The notes: a model not told the origin generated them from the sequence alone. 64,000 nucleotides of DNA from Corynebacterium capitovis DSM 44611 (GCF_030440535.1 NZ_CP047117.1:1798001-1862000); one strand, 5' to 3'. Numbered from the stretch's first letter, positions 1 through 9,930 are shown. Numbers and translations are program-made.

Positions 1-3000
1 ACCCGCTCCGCCGCGTCGCGGGGGGCAACGCCCACACCACGTGACGGTGTCGCAGCGGCAGCCGGGTCCCTCGTCTCCGAATTGTAGGGCAGCGGCTGCG
101 GCGCATCCTCGCGTCCGGCGACGGCATCCTCGACGATGCGGATGACCTCGGCCACAGAGGCGTCGCGAATTGCCTGGACCTGAAGCGGGGGGATCTGGAA
201 GTCGTTCTCCACGCGGTTTTTAATCCGCATCCCCATCAGAGAATCGAGGCCGAGGTCGAGAAGCGGCAGCTCATCGGGCAGGTCCGCGACGTCGTAGCCC
301 ATCGAATCGGAGACGATCGCGCGGAGGCGCTGCTCCACGGTCTCGGTCTCGGGGTCCCAGCGTGAGGCCTTGTCCTGCTCATCGAGGGCACCGGCGAGAA
401 GCGGAGCTGGGGAGTCTTTCTCATCCTGCTCTTCCCGCTCAGCCTGGCTCGGCCCGTCCAGCTCGAGCGCGGTAGCAAAGCCTTCGACGAGGAGTTCGCG
501 GCCCGCATACACCGTGATGGATGCGCCGCCGAGCGAGGTCGCAGCAACGACCGTGATCTCACCGTCGGCGGGCAGGCTTGCGTGTTCCTGCGTTGCGACG
601 ACCCGGGAGCCCGGCGCGACATCCGAGGCCACGGCCTCCAGCACTTGGTGCGGGCTGAAAACCTGGTCCGCGCGTGCCGAGTAGGCGACGGTACCGTCGG
701 GCAGCGACACCTTCGAGCCCAGCAAAGCAGTGGGCGCCGACGACGGGCGCGCGTCCGTCCACAATCTCGAGCGCTTGAACGGGGTGGACGGAGCTTCGAT
801 GACCTTCCCGGGCCCGTAGAAGCCGGTGAAATCGACCTGCGTGCCACGGACGTACAGCTTGGCGGCGAGGTCCACCAGTGACTCGACCTCGTCAACCTTG
901 CGCTTCGTGGTGAAGAGGAGCTGCGCGTCGGGCTTGCCCAGGGCGAACGCCGTGTTCATCACCCCCATCAGCGCGACCGGGTTCGGGGTGATCTCCACCA
1001 TGGTGGTGTGCCCCGTGGCGAACGCCGCTTCGGTGGCGTCTTGGAAGTAGACGGGCTGGCGGGTCATGCGCAGGAAGTAGTCGGCGTTATGGACGATCTG
1101 CCCCGGCTGGTAGACCACCCCCCGGTCGACCGAGCTGAACAGGGGGACGCGCAATGGCTGCGGTTCGAGGCCAGCGAGTTCCGCACCGAGTTCGCCCATG
1201 ATCGGGTCGAGCATGCTCGTGTGACCCGCCCCGCGAACGTTGAGCTTGCGGGCAAACTTTTCCTGCTTTTCCAGCTCGGCCACGATGATGTCGACCGCCG
1301 CGGCGGGGCCGCCGATGGTGGTCATTCCCGGGCCTGAATAGACGGCCGGCTCCGCACCCTGCGCCTCCGGATGCTCGGCGATGAAGTCAGCGAGCTCCTC
1401 TCGGCCCAGCTCCACAACCGCCATCGCACCCTCAGCGTCAGTGCCGGCGACGAACTCTTCCCCCTCGCTCATCAGGCGGGCACGGTGGCAGGCGATCATG
1501 ATCGCATCGCGTGCGCTGATCCCGCCGGCGCCGTAGGCCGCGCCCATCTCCCCCATCGACATTCCCATCGTGGCGGCGGGCGTGATGCCCAGCGATGCAA
1601 GAAGGTCCGTCTGCGCGATCTGGATCGCGGTGATGGTGACCTGCCCCGTCTGGGTGTCGTACGTTTGCTCGTCGTCGCGGATGAGGTCGAGCATCGACCA
1701 CCCGGCCTCGAACTGGACGTACTGGTCGAGCTCTTCCATCCGGCTGGCGAAGAGTGGGGAAACGCGGAGGAGCTCCTTCGCCATGAGGCGGTGTTGGGAG
1801 CCAAAACCGGAGTAGACGAACACCGGCCCGCGGGCGTCGGGCGCATCAGCCACAGCGATGCCGGGGGCCACCTTGCCCTCGGCGACGCGTTCCAAGCGAG
1901 CGACCGCCTGTTCGACGTTCTCCGCTAGGACCACGGCGGTGGAGCGGCCGTGGTTGTGCTTAGCCAGCGAGCGGGCAACCGGCACGAGATCGGAATCGGG
2001 ACGGCCACGGAGGAAGGAGGCGAGCGTTTCGGCCGCGGCACGCCGGCGGGAGGGCACGTGGCCCGATACCGGCAGCGCAACGGCGGAGCCGCCCGTCAAC
2101 TCCCCGGGAGTAGGGGCCGGCGCGGCGTCGTATTCGGATGCGTCGAAATCCGCTAGGACGAGGTGCGCGTTTGTTCCGCCGAAGCCGAACCCGGACACGC
2201 CCGCGATGCGACGGCCCGAATAACGCGGCCATTCGCGGGGATCGTCCACAACCTCGACGTGGGCGGCGTCGAAGTCAACGTGCTCGTTTGGCGCGACGTA
2301 GTTTGCGGAGGCGGGGATCGTGTCGTGCTTGAGCGCCTCGAGCACCTTGATCACCCCGACCACGCCCGCCGCGGATTCAGAGTGCCCCACGGTGGACTTC
2401 GCCGAGCCGAGCAACAGCGGGGTGGCATTGTCTCGTCCCGCCCCGAGCACCGCTCCGAGGGCGTTGGCCTCAATCGGGTCGCCCAGCAGCGTGCCCGTGC
2501 CGTGGGCTTCGACGAGGTCGACCTGCGTCGGGTCAACGTCGGCGTCGGCGTAGGCCCGCTCCAGCACATCAATCTGCGCATCCGGGTTCGGCGCGGTGAG
2601 GCCATTGGAATGGCCGTCCGAGTTGGTCGCGGACCCCTTGATAACGGCAAGAATGGTGTCCCCATCCGCCATCGCATCTTCCACCCGCTTCAGTACGAGG
2701 AGACCGGCGGCTTCGGAGCGCACAATGCCATCGGCGTCGTTCGAGAACGCGTGGATCTTGCTCGTGGGCGAAATGACCCCCAGCTCCGCGAACATGAGCG
2801 AGCCAAAGGGGCTGGCCATGACGTTCACACCGCCGGCGAGGGCAACGTCAGCTTCACCGTCGCGCAGGGCACGCACGGCGTGGTGTACGGATACGAGCGA
2901 CGCAGAGCAGGCGGTGTCGACGCTCAGCGAGGGGCCGCGGAAGTCGAACGCATAGGAGATGCGGTTCGGGATAATCGAGCTGGCCGCCCCCGTTAATGCG

Positions 3001-3701
3001 TAGGGGTGGGCCTGCGAGGGGTCGCCCGCCAGCAGCATGCCGTAGTCGTTGTTCGAGGAGCCGACGAACACGCCCACCGACTCCCCGCGCAGCGAGTTAG
3101 CGGGAATGTGCGCGTTTTCCAGCGCCTCCCACGCCAGCTCCAGCATGATGCGCTGCTGCGGGTCCATATTAACCGCTTCAAGCGGCGACAGACCGAAAAA
3201 CTCGTTATCGAAAGACTCGATGTCGGCGAGGTACCCGCCGTCGACGTTGGTCCGAGACAGTCGCTCCCGGATTACGTCGTCACCGTCGTATTCGGACCAG
3301 CGACCGGGGGGCAGGGGGCCGATGGCCACGGTGCCGTCGATAAGCAATTGCCAAAATTCATCGTTGTTCTTCGCCCCAGGAAAGCGGCCGGCAGAACCGA
3401 TGATTGCGATGTCATGAGTTGCAGGGGACGCAGATGCGTGTCGACGCCACACCGCCCTCGGCCCGGGCTCCGGGGCCGTCAGCGCAGACGCAATGGCCTC
3501 AATCGTGGGGTATTGGTAGGCAACGGACGGGTCGATGCGACGTCCGAGGAGGCTCTCCAGCTCGCCGGAGAGGACGACTGCGTCGCGGGAAGACAAGCCG
3601 AACAATTCGAGCGGCTTCGCCGGGTCGACCTCGCCGATTTCCACACCGGTCGTGTCGGCCACCCATTTCCTCAGCCATTCGCTTAGCTCGTTTTCATTCA
3701 T
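1..3701 (-). CDS. pks13: Pks13-type mycolate-condensing polyketide synthase, 3' part outside window
   Basis: Condensing enzyme for corynomycolate synthesis: it joins a FadD32-activated acyl chain with a carboxylated acyl-CoA. The frame stays open for 1233 codons from ATG 3701 and runs off the window. In order I see an N-terminal acyl carrier domain (FGLSSRD, likely phosphopantetheine Ser38), a ketosynthase starting near residue 97 with VDTACSAS (Cys265), an acyltransferase with GMSMGEMG (Ser715), and a second carrier domain with GLDSLMG (Ser1154). The two flanking carrier domains around KS-AT are the Pks13 signature. The expected C-terminal thioesterase lies beyond base 1. The start is 35 bp downstream of the fadD32 stop on the same strand, so the two are probably co-transcribed; accD4 is expected next, outside the window. 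Confidence 0.96.
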   Translation of the reverse strand, partial: MNENELSEWLRKWVADTTGVEIGEVDPAKPLELFGLSSRDAVVLSGELESLLGRRIDPSVAYQYPTIEAIASALTAPEPGPRAVWRRHASASPATHDIAIIGSAGRFPGAKNNDEFWQLLIDGTVAIGPLPPGRWSEYDGDDVIRERLSRTNVDGGYLADIESFDNEFFGLSPLEAVNMDPQQRIMLELAWEALENAHIPANSLRGESVGVFVGSSNNDYGMLLAGDPSQAHPYALTGAASSIIPNRISYAFDFRGPSLSVDTACSASLVSVHHAVRALRDGEADVALAGGVNVMASPFGSLMFAELGVISPTSKIHAFSNDADGIVRSEAAGLLVLKRVEDAMADGDTILAVIKGSATNSDGHSNGLTAPNPDAQIDVLERAYADADVDPTQVDLVEAHGTGTLLGDPIEANALGAVLGAGRDNATPLLLGSAKSTVGHSESAAGVVGVIKVLEALKHDTIPASANYVAPNEHVDFDAAHVEVVDDPREWPRYSGRRIAGVSGFGFGGTNAHLVLADFDASEYDAAPAPTPGELTGGSAVALPVSGHVPSRRRAAAETLASFLRGRPDSDLVPVARSLAKHNHGRSTAVVLAENVEQAVARLERVAEGKVAPGIAVADAPDARGPVFVYSGFGSQHRLMAKELLRVSPLFASRMEELDQYVQFEAGWSMLDLIRDDEQTYDTQTGQVTITAIQIAQTDLLASLGITPAATMGMSMGEMGAAYGAGGISARDAIMIACHRARLMSEGEEFVAGTDAEGAMAVVELGREELADFIAEHPEAQGAEPAVYSGPGMTTIGGPAAAVDIIVAELEKQEKFARKLNVRGAGHTSMLDPIMGELGAELAGLEPQPLRVPLFSSVDRGVVYQPGQIVHNADYFLRMTRQPVYFQDATEAAFATGHTTMVEITPNPVALMGVMNTAFALGKPDAQLLFTTKRKVDEVESLVDLAAKLYVRGTQVDFTGFYGPGKVIEAPSTPFKRSRLWTDARPSSAPTALLGSKVSLPDGTVAYSARADQVFSPHQVLEAVASDVAPGSRVVATQEHASLPADGEITVVAATSLGGASITVYAGRELLVEGFATALELDGPSQAEREEQDEKDSPAPLLAGALDEQDKASRWDPETETVEQRLRAIVSDSMGYDVADLPDELPLLDLGLDSLMGMRIKNRVENDFQIPPLQVQAIRDASVAEVIRIVEDAVAGREDAPQPLPYNSETRDPAAAATPSRGVGVAPRDAAER

Positions 3702-3736
3702 AGCAATCCAAAGTATCGTTCCCGGCCGGCTCGGCG

Positions 3737-5545
3737 TTAGCGGTTGTCGCGTTCGAGGAAGTTCTTCATGTTCACGCGGCGGGCGATCTTGCCCGAGGAG
3801 GACCGCGCAACGCCGCCATGCGGGTAGAACTCGATGACGTGCGGCGCCACGCCGTGGGTGTTGGTGACGGCTGCGCGGATCGCGTCCTCCGCGGCCTTGT
3901 CCCCGTCCTCCGGCATCCCGTCAGCGCGCTCGGCGAAGATGATGAGCCGCTCCACGTCCTCCCCGGGGACAGCGAAGGCCGCCACGGAATCGGGGCGGAC
4001 GTGAGCTGTCGCATCCTGCACCGTGGCCTCGATGTCCTGCGGGTAGTGGTTGCGCCCGGCGACGACGACGAGGTCTTTCACCCTTCCGGTGATGTACACG
4101 TGCCCGTTGACGTACGCCCCCAGGTCACCGGTGGCCAGCCAGTTGTCCTTGGGCAAGCCCTCCTGAATCGTCTGCCCGATCGTGTTCGCGAAGGACTCGC
4201 GCGTTTCTTCCTCCCGGTCGAGGTAACCCCTGGCGACGTTGGCACCGTGAACCCACAGCTCGCCGACTACCCCGTCCGGAACCTCGTTTTTGGTCTCTGG
4301 GTCCACCACCGCAAAGTCCATCCATCGGACCGGCTGGCCGACAGCCGCCACGGGGAGGCCGTTCTCGGACTCGACGGCGCGCCCCTGCGCCAGCTCCTCG
4401 CGGTCGAATGCCGTGAACTTGGGGCGCTCGGGGGATTGCTCCAGCGCCACGATGAGGGTGGCCTCGGCGAGACCGTAACCGGGGCGGATGGCCTCGCGGC
4501 GGAAACCGTAAGGGCCTAAGACCTCAACAAAGGTGTCCACGCCGGTCTTCGTCACCGACTCCGAGCCGATGATAAGTCCCTCGACGGCGGAGAGGTCGAT
4601 GTTGTCCTCGTCCGTGATGTTGGCGTAGCGGGCCGCTAGATCCAGCGCGAAGTTCGGCATCACGGAGTAGACGTGGATGTCGTCTGGGTCGTCGGCGCGA
4701 CGGGACAATTGCTTGACGTACCGCTTCGGCTGCTGGACGAAGTCGCGCGGCGCCATCAATTCAATCTCGTTGCCGATGACCACCAACAGCATCGCTACGA
4801 TGATGCCCATGTCGTGGTGCAGCGGCAGCCACAGCGCACCTCGCAGCGGGTACTCCAGCTGCGCCGCGGTGTATATCTGGATGACGTTTGTCACGACGGA
4901 TTCGTTGGTCAGCACCACGCCAGCCGGCATGCGCGTCGAACCCGAGGTGTATTGCAGGAACGCGGTTTCGTTTGCCGTATCCGTGCCCTCCGGGGTTTCC
5001 AGGGGGACCCAGGAATCGGCGAGAGAATCCGGCAGGGAGTCCACGGCGATGATGCGGGGCCGCTGGGATGATGGCAGGTCGGCGAAGAAACTCCGCACCG
5101 CGGGCGCCCCGGCCTTATTGGTCAGGACGGTCGTCGCGCCGGAGTCCCCCATGACGGCACGGAGGTGGTCTCCGTGGCCCGGCTCATTCGGGTCGTACAA
5201 CGGGATGGGCACCTGGCCGGCATACATTGCACCCATGAAGGAAAACAGGTACTCGGGAGAGTTCGGGGCGAGGACGGCCACGCGGTCGCCCGGCTGCCCG
5301 ACCTGCATCAAGCGGGCCGCGACTGCCTTAACGCGCGTGTTGACCTCCCTGCGCGTGTAGACGACCTGCTCACCCTCTGCGCTGGAAGAGTAGTCCCAGT
5401 AGCGGATGTTCGTCTCATCCAGCTGTCCCATCTGGGCGCCCATGAAGTGCAGCATTTCGGCGAGTGCCGGAATGGTGAAGTTGTGGGGCAGCGCGATGTT
5501 GCCGTCGTCGTCGATGAAGCGCTGGATAATGACGTTGAGATCCAT
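3737..5545 (-). CDS. fadD32: Long-chain fatty-acid AMP ligase FadD32
   Basis: Activates the meromycolate-equivalent fatty acid as acyl-AMP and loads it on the N-terminal carrier domain of Pks13. The 602-residue protein has the adenylate-forming core motif YTSGSTR at residues 199-205, a later GYGLAEATL stretch and the TGDLG motif near the hinge to the C-terminal domain, as in FadD32/FAAL enzymes. Length and position directly upstream of pks13 match the conserved fadD32-pks13-accD4 order of mycolic-acid bacteria. AAGGAG lies close before ATG 5545. It probably belongs to one transcription unit with the mycolyltransferase, lipoprotein and cutinase-like genes upstream. Confidence 0.96.
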   Translation of the reverse strand: MDLNVIIQRFIDDDGNIALPHNFTIPALAEMLHFMGAQMGQLDETNIRYWDYSSSAEGEQVVYTRREVNTRVKAVAARLMQVGQPGDRVAVLAPNSPEYLFSFMGAMYAGQVPIPLYDPNEPGHGDHLRAVMGDSGATTVLTNKAGAPAVRSFFADLPSSQRPRIIAVDSLPDSLADSWVPLETPEGTDTANETAFLQYTSGSTRMPAGVVLTNESVVTNVIQIYTAAQLEYPLRGALWLPLHHDMGIIVAMLLVVIGNEIELMAPRDFVQQPKRYVKQLSRRADDPDDIHVYSVMPNFALDLAARYANITDEDNIDLSAVEGLIIGSESVTKTGVDTFVEVLGPYGFRREAIRPGYGLAEATLIVALEQSPERPKFTAFDREELAQGRAVESENGLPVAAVGQPVRWMDFAVVDPETKNEVPDGVVGELWVHGANVARGYLDREEETRESFANTIGQTIQEGLPKDNWLATGDLGAYVNGHVYITGRVKDLVVVAGRNHYPQDIEATVQDATAHVRPDSVAAFAVPGEDVERLIIFAERADGMPEDGDKAAEDAIRAAVTNTHGVAPHVIEFYPHGGVARSSSGKIARRVNMKNFLERDNR

Positions 5546-5595
5546 AGAACTCCTTAAGTAGAGAAACTTTGTGAGTGGAAAATTCTACCAGGGGC

Positions 5596-6528
5596 CTATC
5601 GGGCCTCGATGACGCTGCGCGCCCATTGCACTGTCCAGTCGCTGGCAGTTGTCCCCTCAATGACACCCGGATTTGTTGCGTACTGGGCATGGTTTCCGTT
5701 GGCCAGGAGGAGGTCACCGGCACGCGCCACGAGGGTACCGACATCCTGGGGGGCATCGCAGACGGAATCGTTCGGCGCACAGATCTCGTACGCGCGGTCC
5801 GCCACCTCTCCGAACCCACCCGGCCGAGCACCCGTCATCGTCGCACCCGGCGTGACGGCCTGAACAACGCCGTTGAGGGGCTGCAACGCGATTTCCGCGC
5901 CCACGCCCGCGACCGCCACCCCGGGGTTGATGCCCACGCCGGTCTCACGGCGGCCGTCGGCAATGATGACAGCCCCGAGCAGGCGCTCCGGTGTCACCGC
6001 GTTCTGGCGGGTGCCGATCTGGTTCGCGATGTCGCCTGCGATCACAGCACCCTGCGAGAATCCCGCGACAATGAACTTCGTGCTCTTGCAGGTGTCTGCC
6101 ACGTACTTCAGCTCGGCATTCGCGCGAGCCAGACCCTCGGCGCGCGAATCGTCATAGGTCATCTCAGCGCGGCCGGCTTTGGTCTGGATGTTGCGGAATT
6201 GGGCCGTGTACGGGGTCGTCCAGACCCGCACGCGGTCGATCGGGTACTGCTGCTGTAGCGGGCCCGTGATCGAGAGCATGAAAGACAACGGGTTCGCCTG
6301 CGGGTTAAACGGGTCATCGTTGGCCGCCGACTCCCACGTCCCGGGAATGGAGACGACCTCGACGGCCGGGCACCAGTCCGGTTCGCTCGGAGGCAGAATT
6401 TCCGACGGCAGCGAGATGGGCGGTTCACCACCCGGCAAAGGGGCCTGCCCCCGCTGCCACTGGGCGATACCGACGCCGATGACAGCGATGATGACGATGA
6501 CTGCGCCTACCAGAAGCGACTTGCGCAT
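5596..6528 (-). CDS. Cutinase-like serine esterase (Culp6 type)
   Basis: Predicted envelope-anchored cutinase-family hydrolase of 310 residues. An N-terminal hydrophobic segment (about residues 5-22) can act as signal anchor. The nucleophile elbow is GFSQGA with Ser158; cysteines are placed as in cutinases, and an Asp (VCDAPQD) and a His (GNHAQY) late in the protein can complete the triad. The mycobacterial relative encoded beside fadD32 and pks13 is Culp6, a lipase/esterase of the mycolate locus. Here it lies between the DUF732 lipoprotein (8 bp upstream) and fadD32 (50 bp downstream), all on minus. The physiological ester substrate cannot be read from the sequence. Confidence 0.88.
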   Translation of the reverse strand: MRKSLLVGAVIVIIAVIGVGIAQWQRGQAPLPGGEPPISLPSEILPPSEPDWCPAVEVVSIPGTWESAANDDPFNPQANPLSFMLSITGPLQQQYPIDRVRVWTTPYTAQFRNIQTKAGRAEMTYDDSRAEGLARANAELKYVADTCKSTKFIVAGFSQGAVIAGDIANQIGTRQNAVTPERLLGAVIIADGRRETGVGINPGVAVAGVGAEIALQPLNGVVQAVTPGATMTGARPGGFGEVADRAYEICAPNDSVCDAPQDVGTLVARAGDLLLANGNHAQYATNPGVIEGTTASDWTVQWARSVIEAR

Positions 6529-6536
6529 CTATCTCC

Positions 6537-7031
6537 TTAGCACAGGTGGGCGCGCGCAGTGGCGTCGATAAGCGAGGCTGCTGCGGCCGCGTCCATGGTG
6601 GTGCGACCCTGCTCTCCCAGCTGTCCCGCTACTGCGTCGCGTGTGACGGTCGTACCCCCGCAGATGCTATAACCCGTTGCTGTGAGCTGGTCTTCAATTC
6701 CGTCGACGTTGACTCCTTTATCCCTGACCTCCGTGAGGTAGGCCCGCTCCTTGTCTGAGAGGTACGACAGCTCGTTAGGAGCCGAGGTCACTTCTCGGGC
6801 CGGCGCGTCCGCAGCAGGGGACGACGTCGCAGCGGTTGCGGTGGCCGTGTGCGTCGCCGTCGTCGTCGGCACCGAGCTTGTCGACGTCACCGAGGACGTC
6901 ACCGAGGACGTCACCGCGGATGGTGCGGAGGACGTGGACGTGACATCGGAGCTGTCGACTGTCTCTCCGCCACAGGCCGCAAGACCGGCAGCCGCGACCA
7001 CGAGCGCCGCGGCGCATGCTGCTCGCTTCAT
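6537..7031 (-). CDS. DUF732-like secreted lipoprotein
   Basis: A 164-residue exported protein. The signal peptide ends in a lipobox (LAAC, Cys at about residue 20), followed by a Ser/Thr/Ala-rich linker of about 60 residues and a small C-terminal domain with YLSDKERAYL, a GYSICGG segment and a final Cys. This resembles the DUF732 family of mycolata, small all-helical exported proteins of unknown function. Its ATG is 2 nt after the stop of the mycolyltransferase gene, so it is translated from the same message. The last codons contain one copy of the 15-bp dispersed motif described at 6562-6576. Confidence 0.8.
   Translation of the reverse strand: MKRAACAAALVVAAAGLAACGGETVDSSDVTSTSSAPSAVTSSVTSSVTSTSSVPTTTATHTATATAATSSPAADAPAREVTSAPNELSYLSDKERAYLTEVRDKGVNVDGIEDQLTATGYSICGGTTVTRDAVAGQLGEQGRTTMDAAAAASLIDATARAHLC
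6562..6576 (+). repeat. Dispersed 15-mer GCGTCGATAAGCGAG, copy 1
   Basis: Exact copy of GCGTCGATAAGCGAG, found also at 17436 and 20611, with near copies at 18463 and 39492. Here it lies in the 3' end of the DUF732 lipoprotein gene, where it encodes part of SLIDAT on the minus strand. Confidence 0.6.
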
Positions 7032-7033
7032 AC

Positions 7034-8947
7034 TTAACGAACCTCCTCAGCCTTTCCGTTGACCGACCGGATCGTGCCGTTCTGGAAGGTGATCTGCGCG
7101 TTGCCCGTAGCGGCCGTCTGGTCCGAGGTGGGCCAACCGAGGTGGCCCTGCTCCCATCGGTCCTCGCCCCACTTGTTGAAGATTCCGCCGTAGTAGATCA
7201 CGTGCGCGCCCGTGGCCGGAGAGAAGTAAATGTTGCCGTGCTCGAACTCTTGGAAGAACCCGCCGTTAATTGCGATCTCCTCGCCCCTCGGGTAGCCAAG
7301 GGCGGATTTCGCCGTACCCAACTCGCCGTACTTCGCGGCGATGGCGCCGTGCACGTAGTTATTGGTGCCGTTCGGGTTGCGCGTCAGGTACCCGCCCTGG
7401 AACTTCTGTACGAGGCCCTGGCCGATCGCCTCAGCTTCGGCCACGGGGTACTTCAGGTGGCCCGCCTCCCAACCGTTGGTGCCCCACTTGGTGACCATGT
7501 CCGCCGGGATAGCGATCGCACCCGTGCCCGGCGTCCAGTAGATCGAACCGCGTTCGAAGTGAACGAAACGGCCGATCCCATCAGGAGTTGCCGTCTCCCC
7601 GGTGCGGGGGAAGCCGAGCCATCCGCCCGCACTGCCCAGCGCATTGTACTTCGCCAAAATCGCACCAAAGAGCGCGTGCGCTCCGGTGGACGGGGACCAG
7701 TAGGCCTGGCCACCACGGAAGTCCTCGGCCTTGCCACCGGCCACGTCGTACTCGTTATTAACGCAGGTGCCGATGATGCCGCCCTTGGTCACGTCGGCAA
7801 TCGCACCGATGGGCAAGCAGTCGCTGCCACGGTCGGCACCGGAGAGCTTGAACGCGTTGGCAATGTACGGCCACGCCTGCGTCATCTCGAACTGCCAGTA
7901 CGGCCATGCGTGGACGCCGGAAGGGCGGAATTGAACGATGGGATTAACACCCGCGCGGTTGGCATAATCGACGAAGGTCTGCGTGGACATACGCGAAATG
8001 ACCTCCAAGCCCACACCGGCCGGGCTCGCCGCCGCCTGGGCGACGGAGTCCGGCGAGCCGAAGTCGTCACGCCCAGAACCGGAGGAGACGTAGACCGTCA
8101 TGTTCTTCAGGCTCTCTACGCCATACTTCGGATCGTGGTCGATCCAATCCTGCGAGCCCGGCTGTCCCCACATCGCCTCGGAGTGGTATCCGCCGGCGTC
8201 CAACTGTGCCGCCTGAATTGCCTGCGGCATACCGGGAGTCGTCGTGTCCAGGTAACCAGAGAGGGATCCGACGAAGGTGAACAGCCCGGGGTTGCGCTCC
8301 GCCAGGTTCACGGCGGCGGTGCCGCCCATGGACAGGCCGACCACCGCGCGGGTGTTGTTAGAGCGGAATTTGTTCTGCAGCACCGGGATGAGCTCGCGGG
8401 TGAGGAAGGTCTCCCACTTGTAGTTCTTCCCGTTGTCAGGGCGCTGCCAGTCGGAGTAGAAGGAGGACTCCCCGCCCACCGGGAGGATGACGTTGACATT
8501 CTTGTCCGCGTAGAACTGCTCGATGTTCGTCTCAATCGTCCAGCCGTTTTCGTCGTCGCGCGCACGCAGGCCGTCGAGGGCCCACACCTCGGGGAAGGTC
8601 GCTGTCGGCTTGGAGTGCCAATCCCGCGCGAGGAGAATCTGCACCTGCATCAACTGCTCGGGCATGGCAGCGGAGCGGATGAACACCGCGACGCGGCGGC
8701 TGCTCAACCAATCGACGCGCTCCACGGACACGCCCTCGGGAAGGCCGGCAATCTGCGGGTTCGACTCTGTCTCCACTGGCGTGCGCACCGGCGGGTCCGA
8801 GGGGCGGATGTTATCAGAAAACCCGCCAAAGCTGCTTTGCGCTACAGCGGGGACTGACGTCAGGCCAGCGACAAAGGCCGTGGGGATAGCGGCGGCCGCG
8901 ATCCAGGCACGGCGGGCGGTCGGGTGTCCGAGACGGGGAACTCGCAT
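7034..8947 (-). CDS. Corynomycolyltransferase PS1-type with C-terminal LGFP repeats
   Basis: Secreted antigen-85-like mycolyltransferase that moves corynomycolate between trehalose carriers and to arabinogalactan. The 637-residue protein has a signal peptide ending near AVAQ, an alpha/beta hydrolase domain with GLSMGG (nucleophile Ser206), a preceding PVGGESSFYSDW oxyanion/substrate loop, and a late His in GVHAWPYW. The last 250 or so residues hold four LGFP-type repeats (LGFP, LKYP, LGYP, LGWP), thought to bind the cell wall. This architecture is that of C. glutamicum PS1 (Cop1). It heads the run that continues through the lipoprotein, cutinase, fadD32 and pks13. Confidence 0.94.
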   Translation of the reverse strand: MRVPRLGHPTARRAWIAAAAIPTAFVAGLTSVPAVAQSSFGGFSDNIRPSDPPVRTPVETESNPQIAGLPEGVSVERVDWLSSRRVAVFIRSAAMPEQLMQVQILLARDWHSKPTATFPEVWALDGLRARDDENGWTIETNIEQFYADKNVNVILPVGGESSFYSDWQRPDNGKNYKWETFLTRELIPVLQNKFRSNNTRAVVGLSMGGTAAVNLAERNPGLFTFVGSLSGYLDTTTPGMPQAIQAAQLDAGGYHSEAMWGQPGSQDWIDHDPKYGVESLKNMTVYVSSGSGRDDFGSPDSVAQAAASPAGVGLEVISRMSTQTFVDYANRAGVNPIVQFRPSGVHAWPYWQFEMTQAWPYIANAFKLSGADRGSDCLPIGAIADVTKGGIIGTCVNNEYDVAGGKAEDFRGGQAYWSPSTGAHALFGAILAKYNALGSAGGWLGFPRTGETATPDGIGRFVHFERGSIYWTPGTGAIAIPADMVTKWGTNGWEAGHLKYPVAEAEAIGQGLVQKFQGGYLTRNPNGTNNYVHGAIAAKYGELGTAKSALGYPRGEEIAINGGFFQEFEHGNIYFSPATGAHVIYYGGIFNKWGEDRWEQGHLGWPTSDQTAATGNAQITFQNGTIRSVNGKAEEVR

Positions 8948-9015
8948 TGGTTTCTGCCTTCTCCTGATGATGAATCGGTCGGTGCGGAATGCTGTGGTGC
9001 GCTTCTAAACACACG

Positions 9016-9054
9016 TACGGTAGCCGTATCGACGGTCACATGCGTAACGTTACG
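9016..9054. promoter_or_regulatory. Two palindromes upstream of the PS1-type gene
   Basis: The 5' region of the minus-strand mycolyltransferase gene carries TACGG-TAG-CCGTA near 9016-9028 and the perfect 12-bp palindrome CGTAACGTTACG at 9043-9054, about 70-105 bp before the start codon. Paired palindromes at this distance suggest regulator binding. I do not recognise the cognate regulator. Confidence 0.4.
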
Positions 9055-9107
9055 ATTCCTAAAGGTTAAGTTTCGCTTTAGACTTTACTGGGAGCCACGC
9101 CGTAAAT

Positions 9108-9917
9108 CTAGAGATCGTGTTTACGGGCAATCACGTCCAGCATGACCTGCAGCGGGACGAGGCGAGACAGAGGGAAGGCCACCCCAGCTAGTGAACCGCA
9201 GGCGTAGTGCGGCTTCGGCCACTTCGCCTGCACCGGCTTCACAATCTCCCGCGCGACGCGCTCGGCGCTGATTCCGTTACGCTCATTCGCGTCAAGTTTG
9301 GTCAGCATGCGGTCGAACTCGCGGGCGTAGGGCCCTCTCTTATCGACGTATTTAGTGCGGCGAGCCGATAAACCGGTGGCGATGGCCCCCGGCTCAACAA
9401 CGGAGACCCCGATGTTAAAGGGTTTCAGCTCGCGGCGAGCCGCCAGCGCGAACCCCTTGATCGCCGCCTTGGACGCCACGTAGCTCGAGCGGTACGCCAG
9501 CGGGAAGCTGCCCAGCATCGAACCGACCATGACGATTCGCCCCCGCCCGGCTTGGCGCATTGCTGGAAGGAGTCGTTGCGTGAGATCCACGTGGCCGATG
9601 ACATTGACCTGGAAGAGGCGCTCGATAGCGTCGCGCGGCAGCTCTTCAAACGGGCCGGACTGCGACTCACCCGCGTTATTGATCACAACCTCGGGCACTC
9701 CACGGCACAGGATTTCCTCGGCGCATCGGCGGATTGATACCGGATCCCCCAGATCCAGCGCGACGTAGTCGACCCCCGGAATAGGATCGGTAACAGTCGC
9801 CGGGTCTCGGGTCGTTCCGATCACGCGAAAGCTCGTGGCCAGCGCGCGCGCCGTCGCCGCGCCGATCCCCGACGTAGCGCCGGAGACGACCGCGAGCGGA
9901 GCTTTCGCACCTGTCAC
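9108..9917 (-). CDS. Short-chain dehydrogenase/reductase
   Basis: NAD(P)-dependent SDR of about 270 residues. The glycine-rich nucleotide motif SGATSGIG lies at the N-terminus, NNAG follows in the middle, and the catalytic Ser/Tyr/Lys set is visible as VGSMLGSF...YRSSYVASKAA. I chose the GTG at 9917 (about 270 residues, after a GGGGG-type ribosome site); an in-frame ATG at 9953 would overlap the mycolyltransferase gene by 23 bp. It follows that gene directly on the same strand. Context suggests a role in lipid or envelope precursor metabolism, but CmrA-type mycolate reductase activity is not assumed: the substrate is unknown. Confidence 0.85.
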   Translation of the reverse strand: MTGAKAPLAVVSGATSGIGAATARALATSFRVIGTTRDPATVTDPIPGVDYVALDLGDPVSIRRCAEEILCRGVPEVVINNAGESQSGPFEELPRDAIERLFQVNVIGHVDLTQRLLPAMRQAGRGRIVMVGSMLGSFPLAYRSSYVASKAAIKGFALAARRELKPFNIGVSVVEPGAIATGLSARRTKYVDKRGPYAREFDRMLTKLDANERNGISAERVAREIVKPVQAKWPKPHYACGSLAGVAFPLSRLVPLQVMLDVIARKHDL

Positions 9918-9930
9918 CCGGCTGCCCCCG

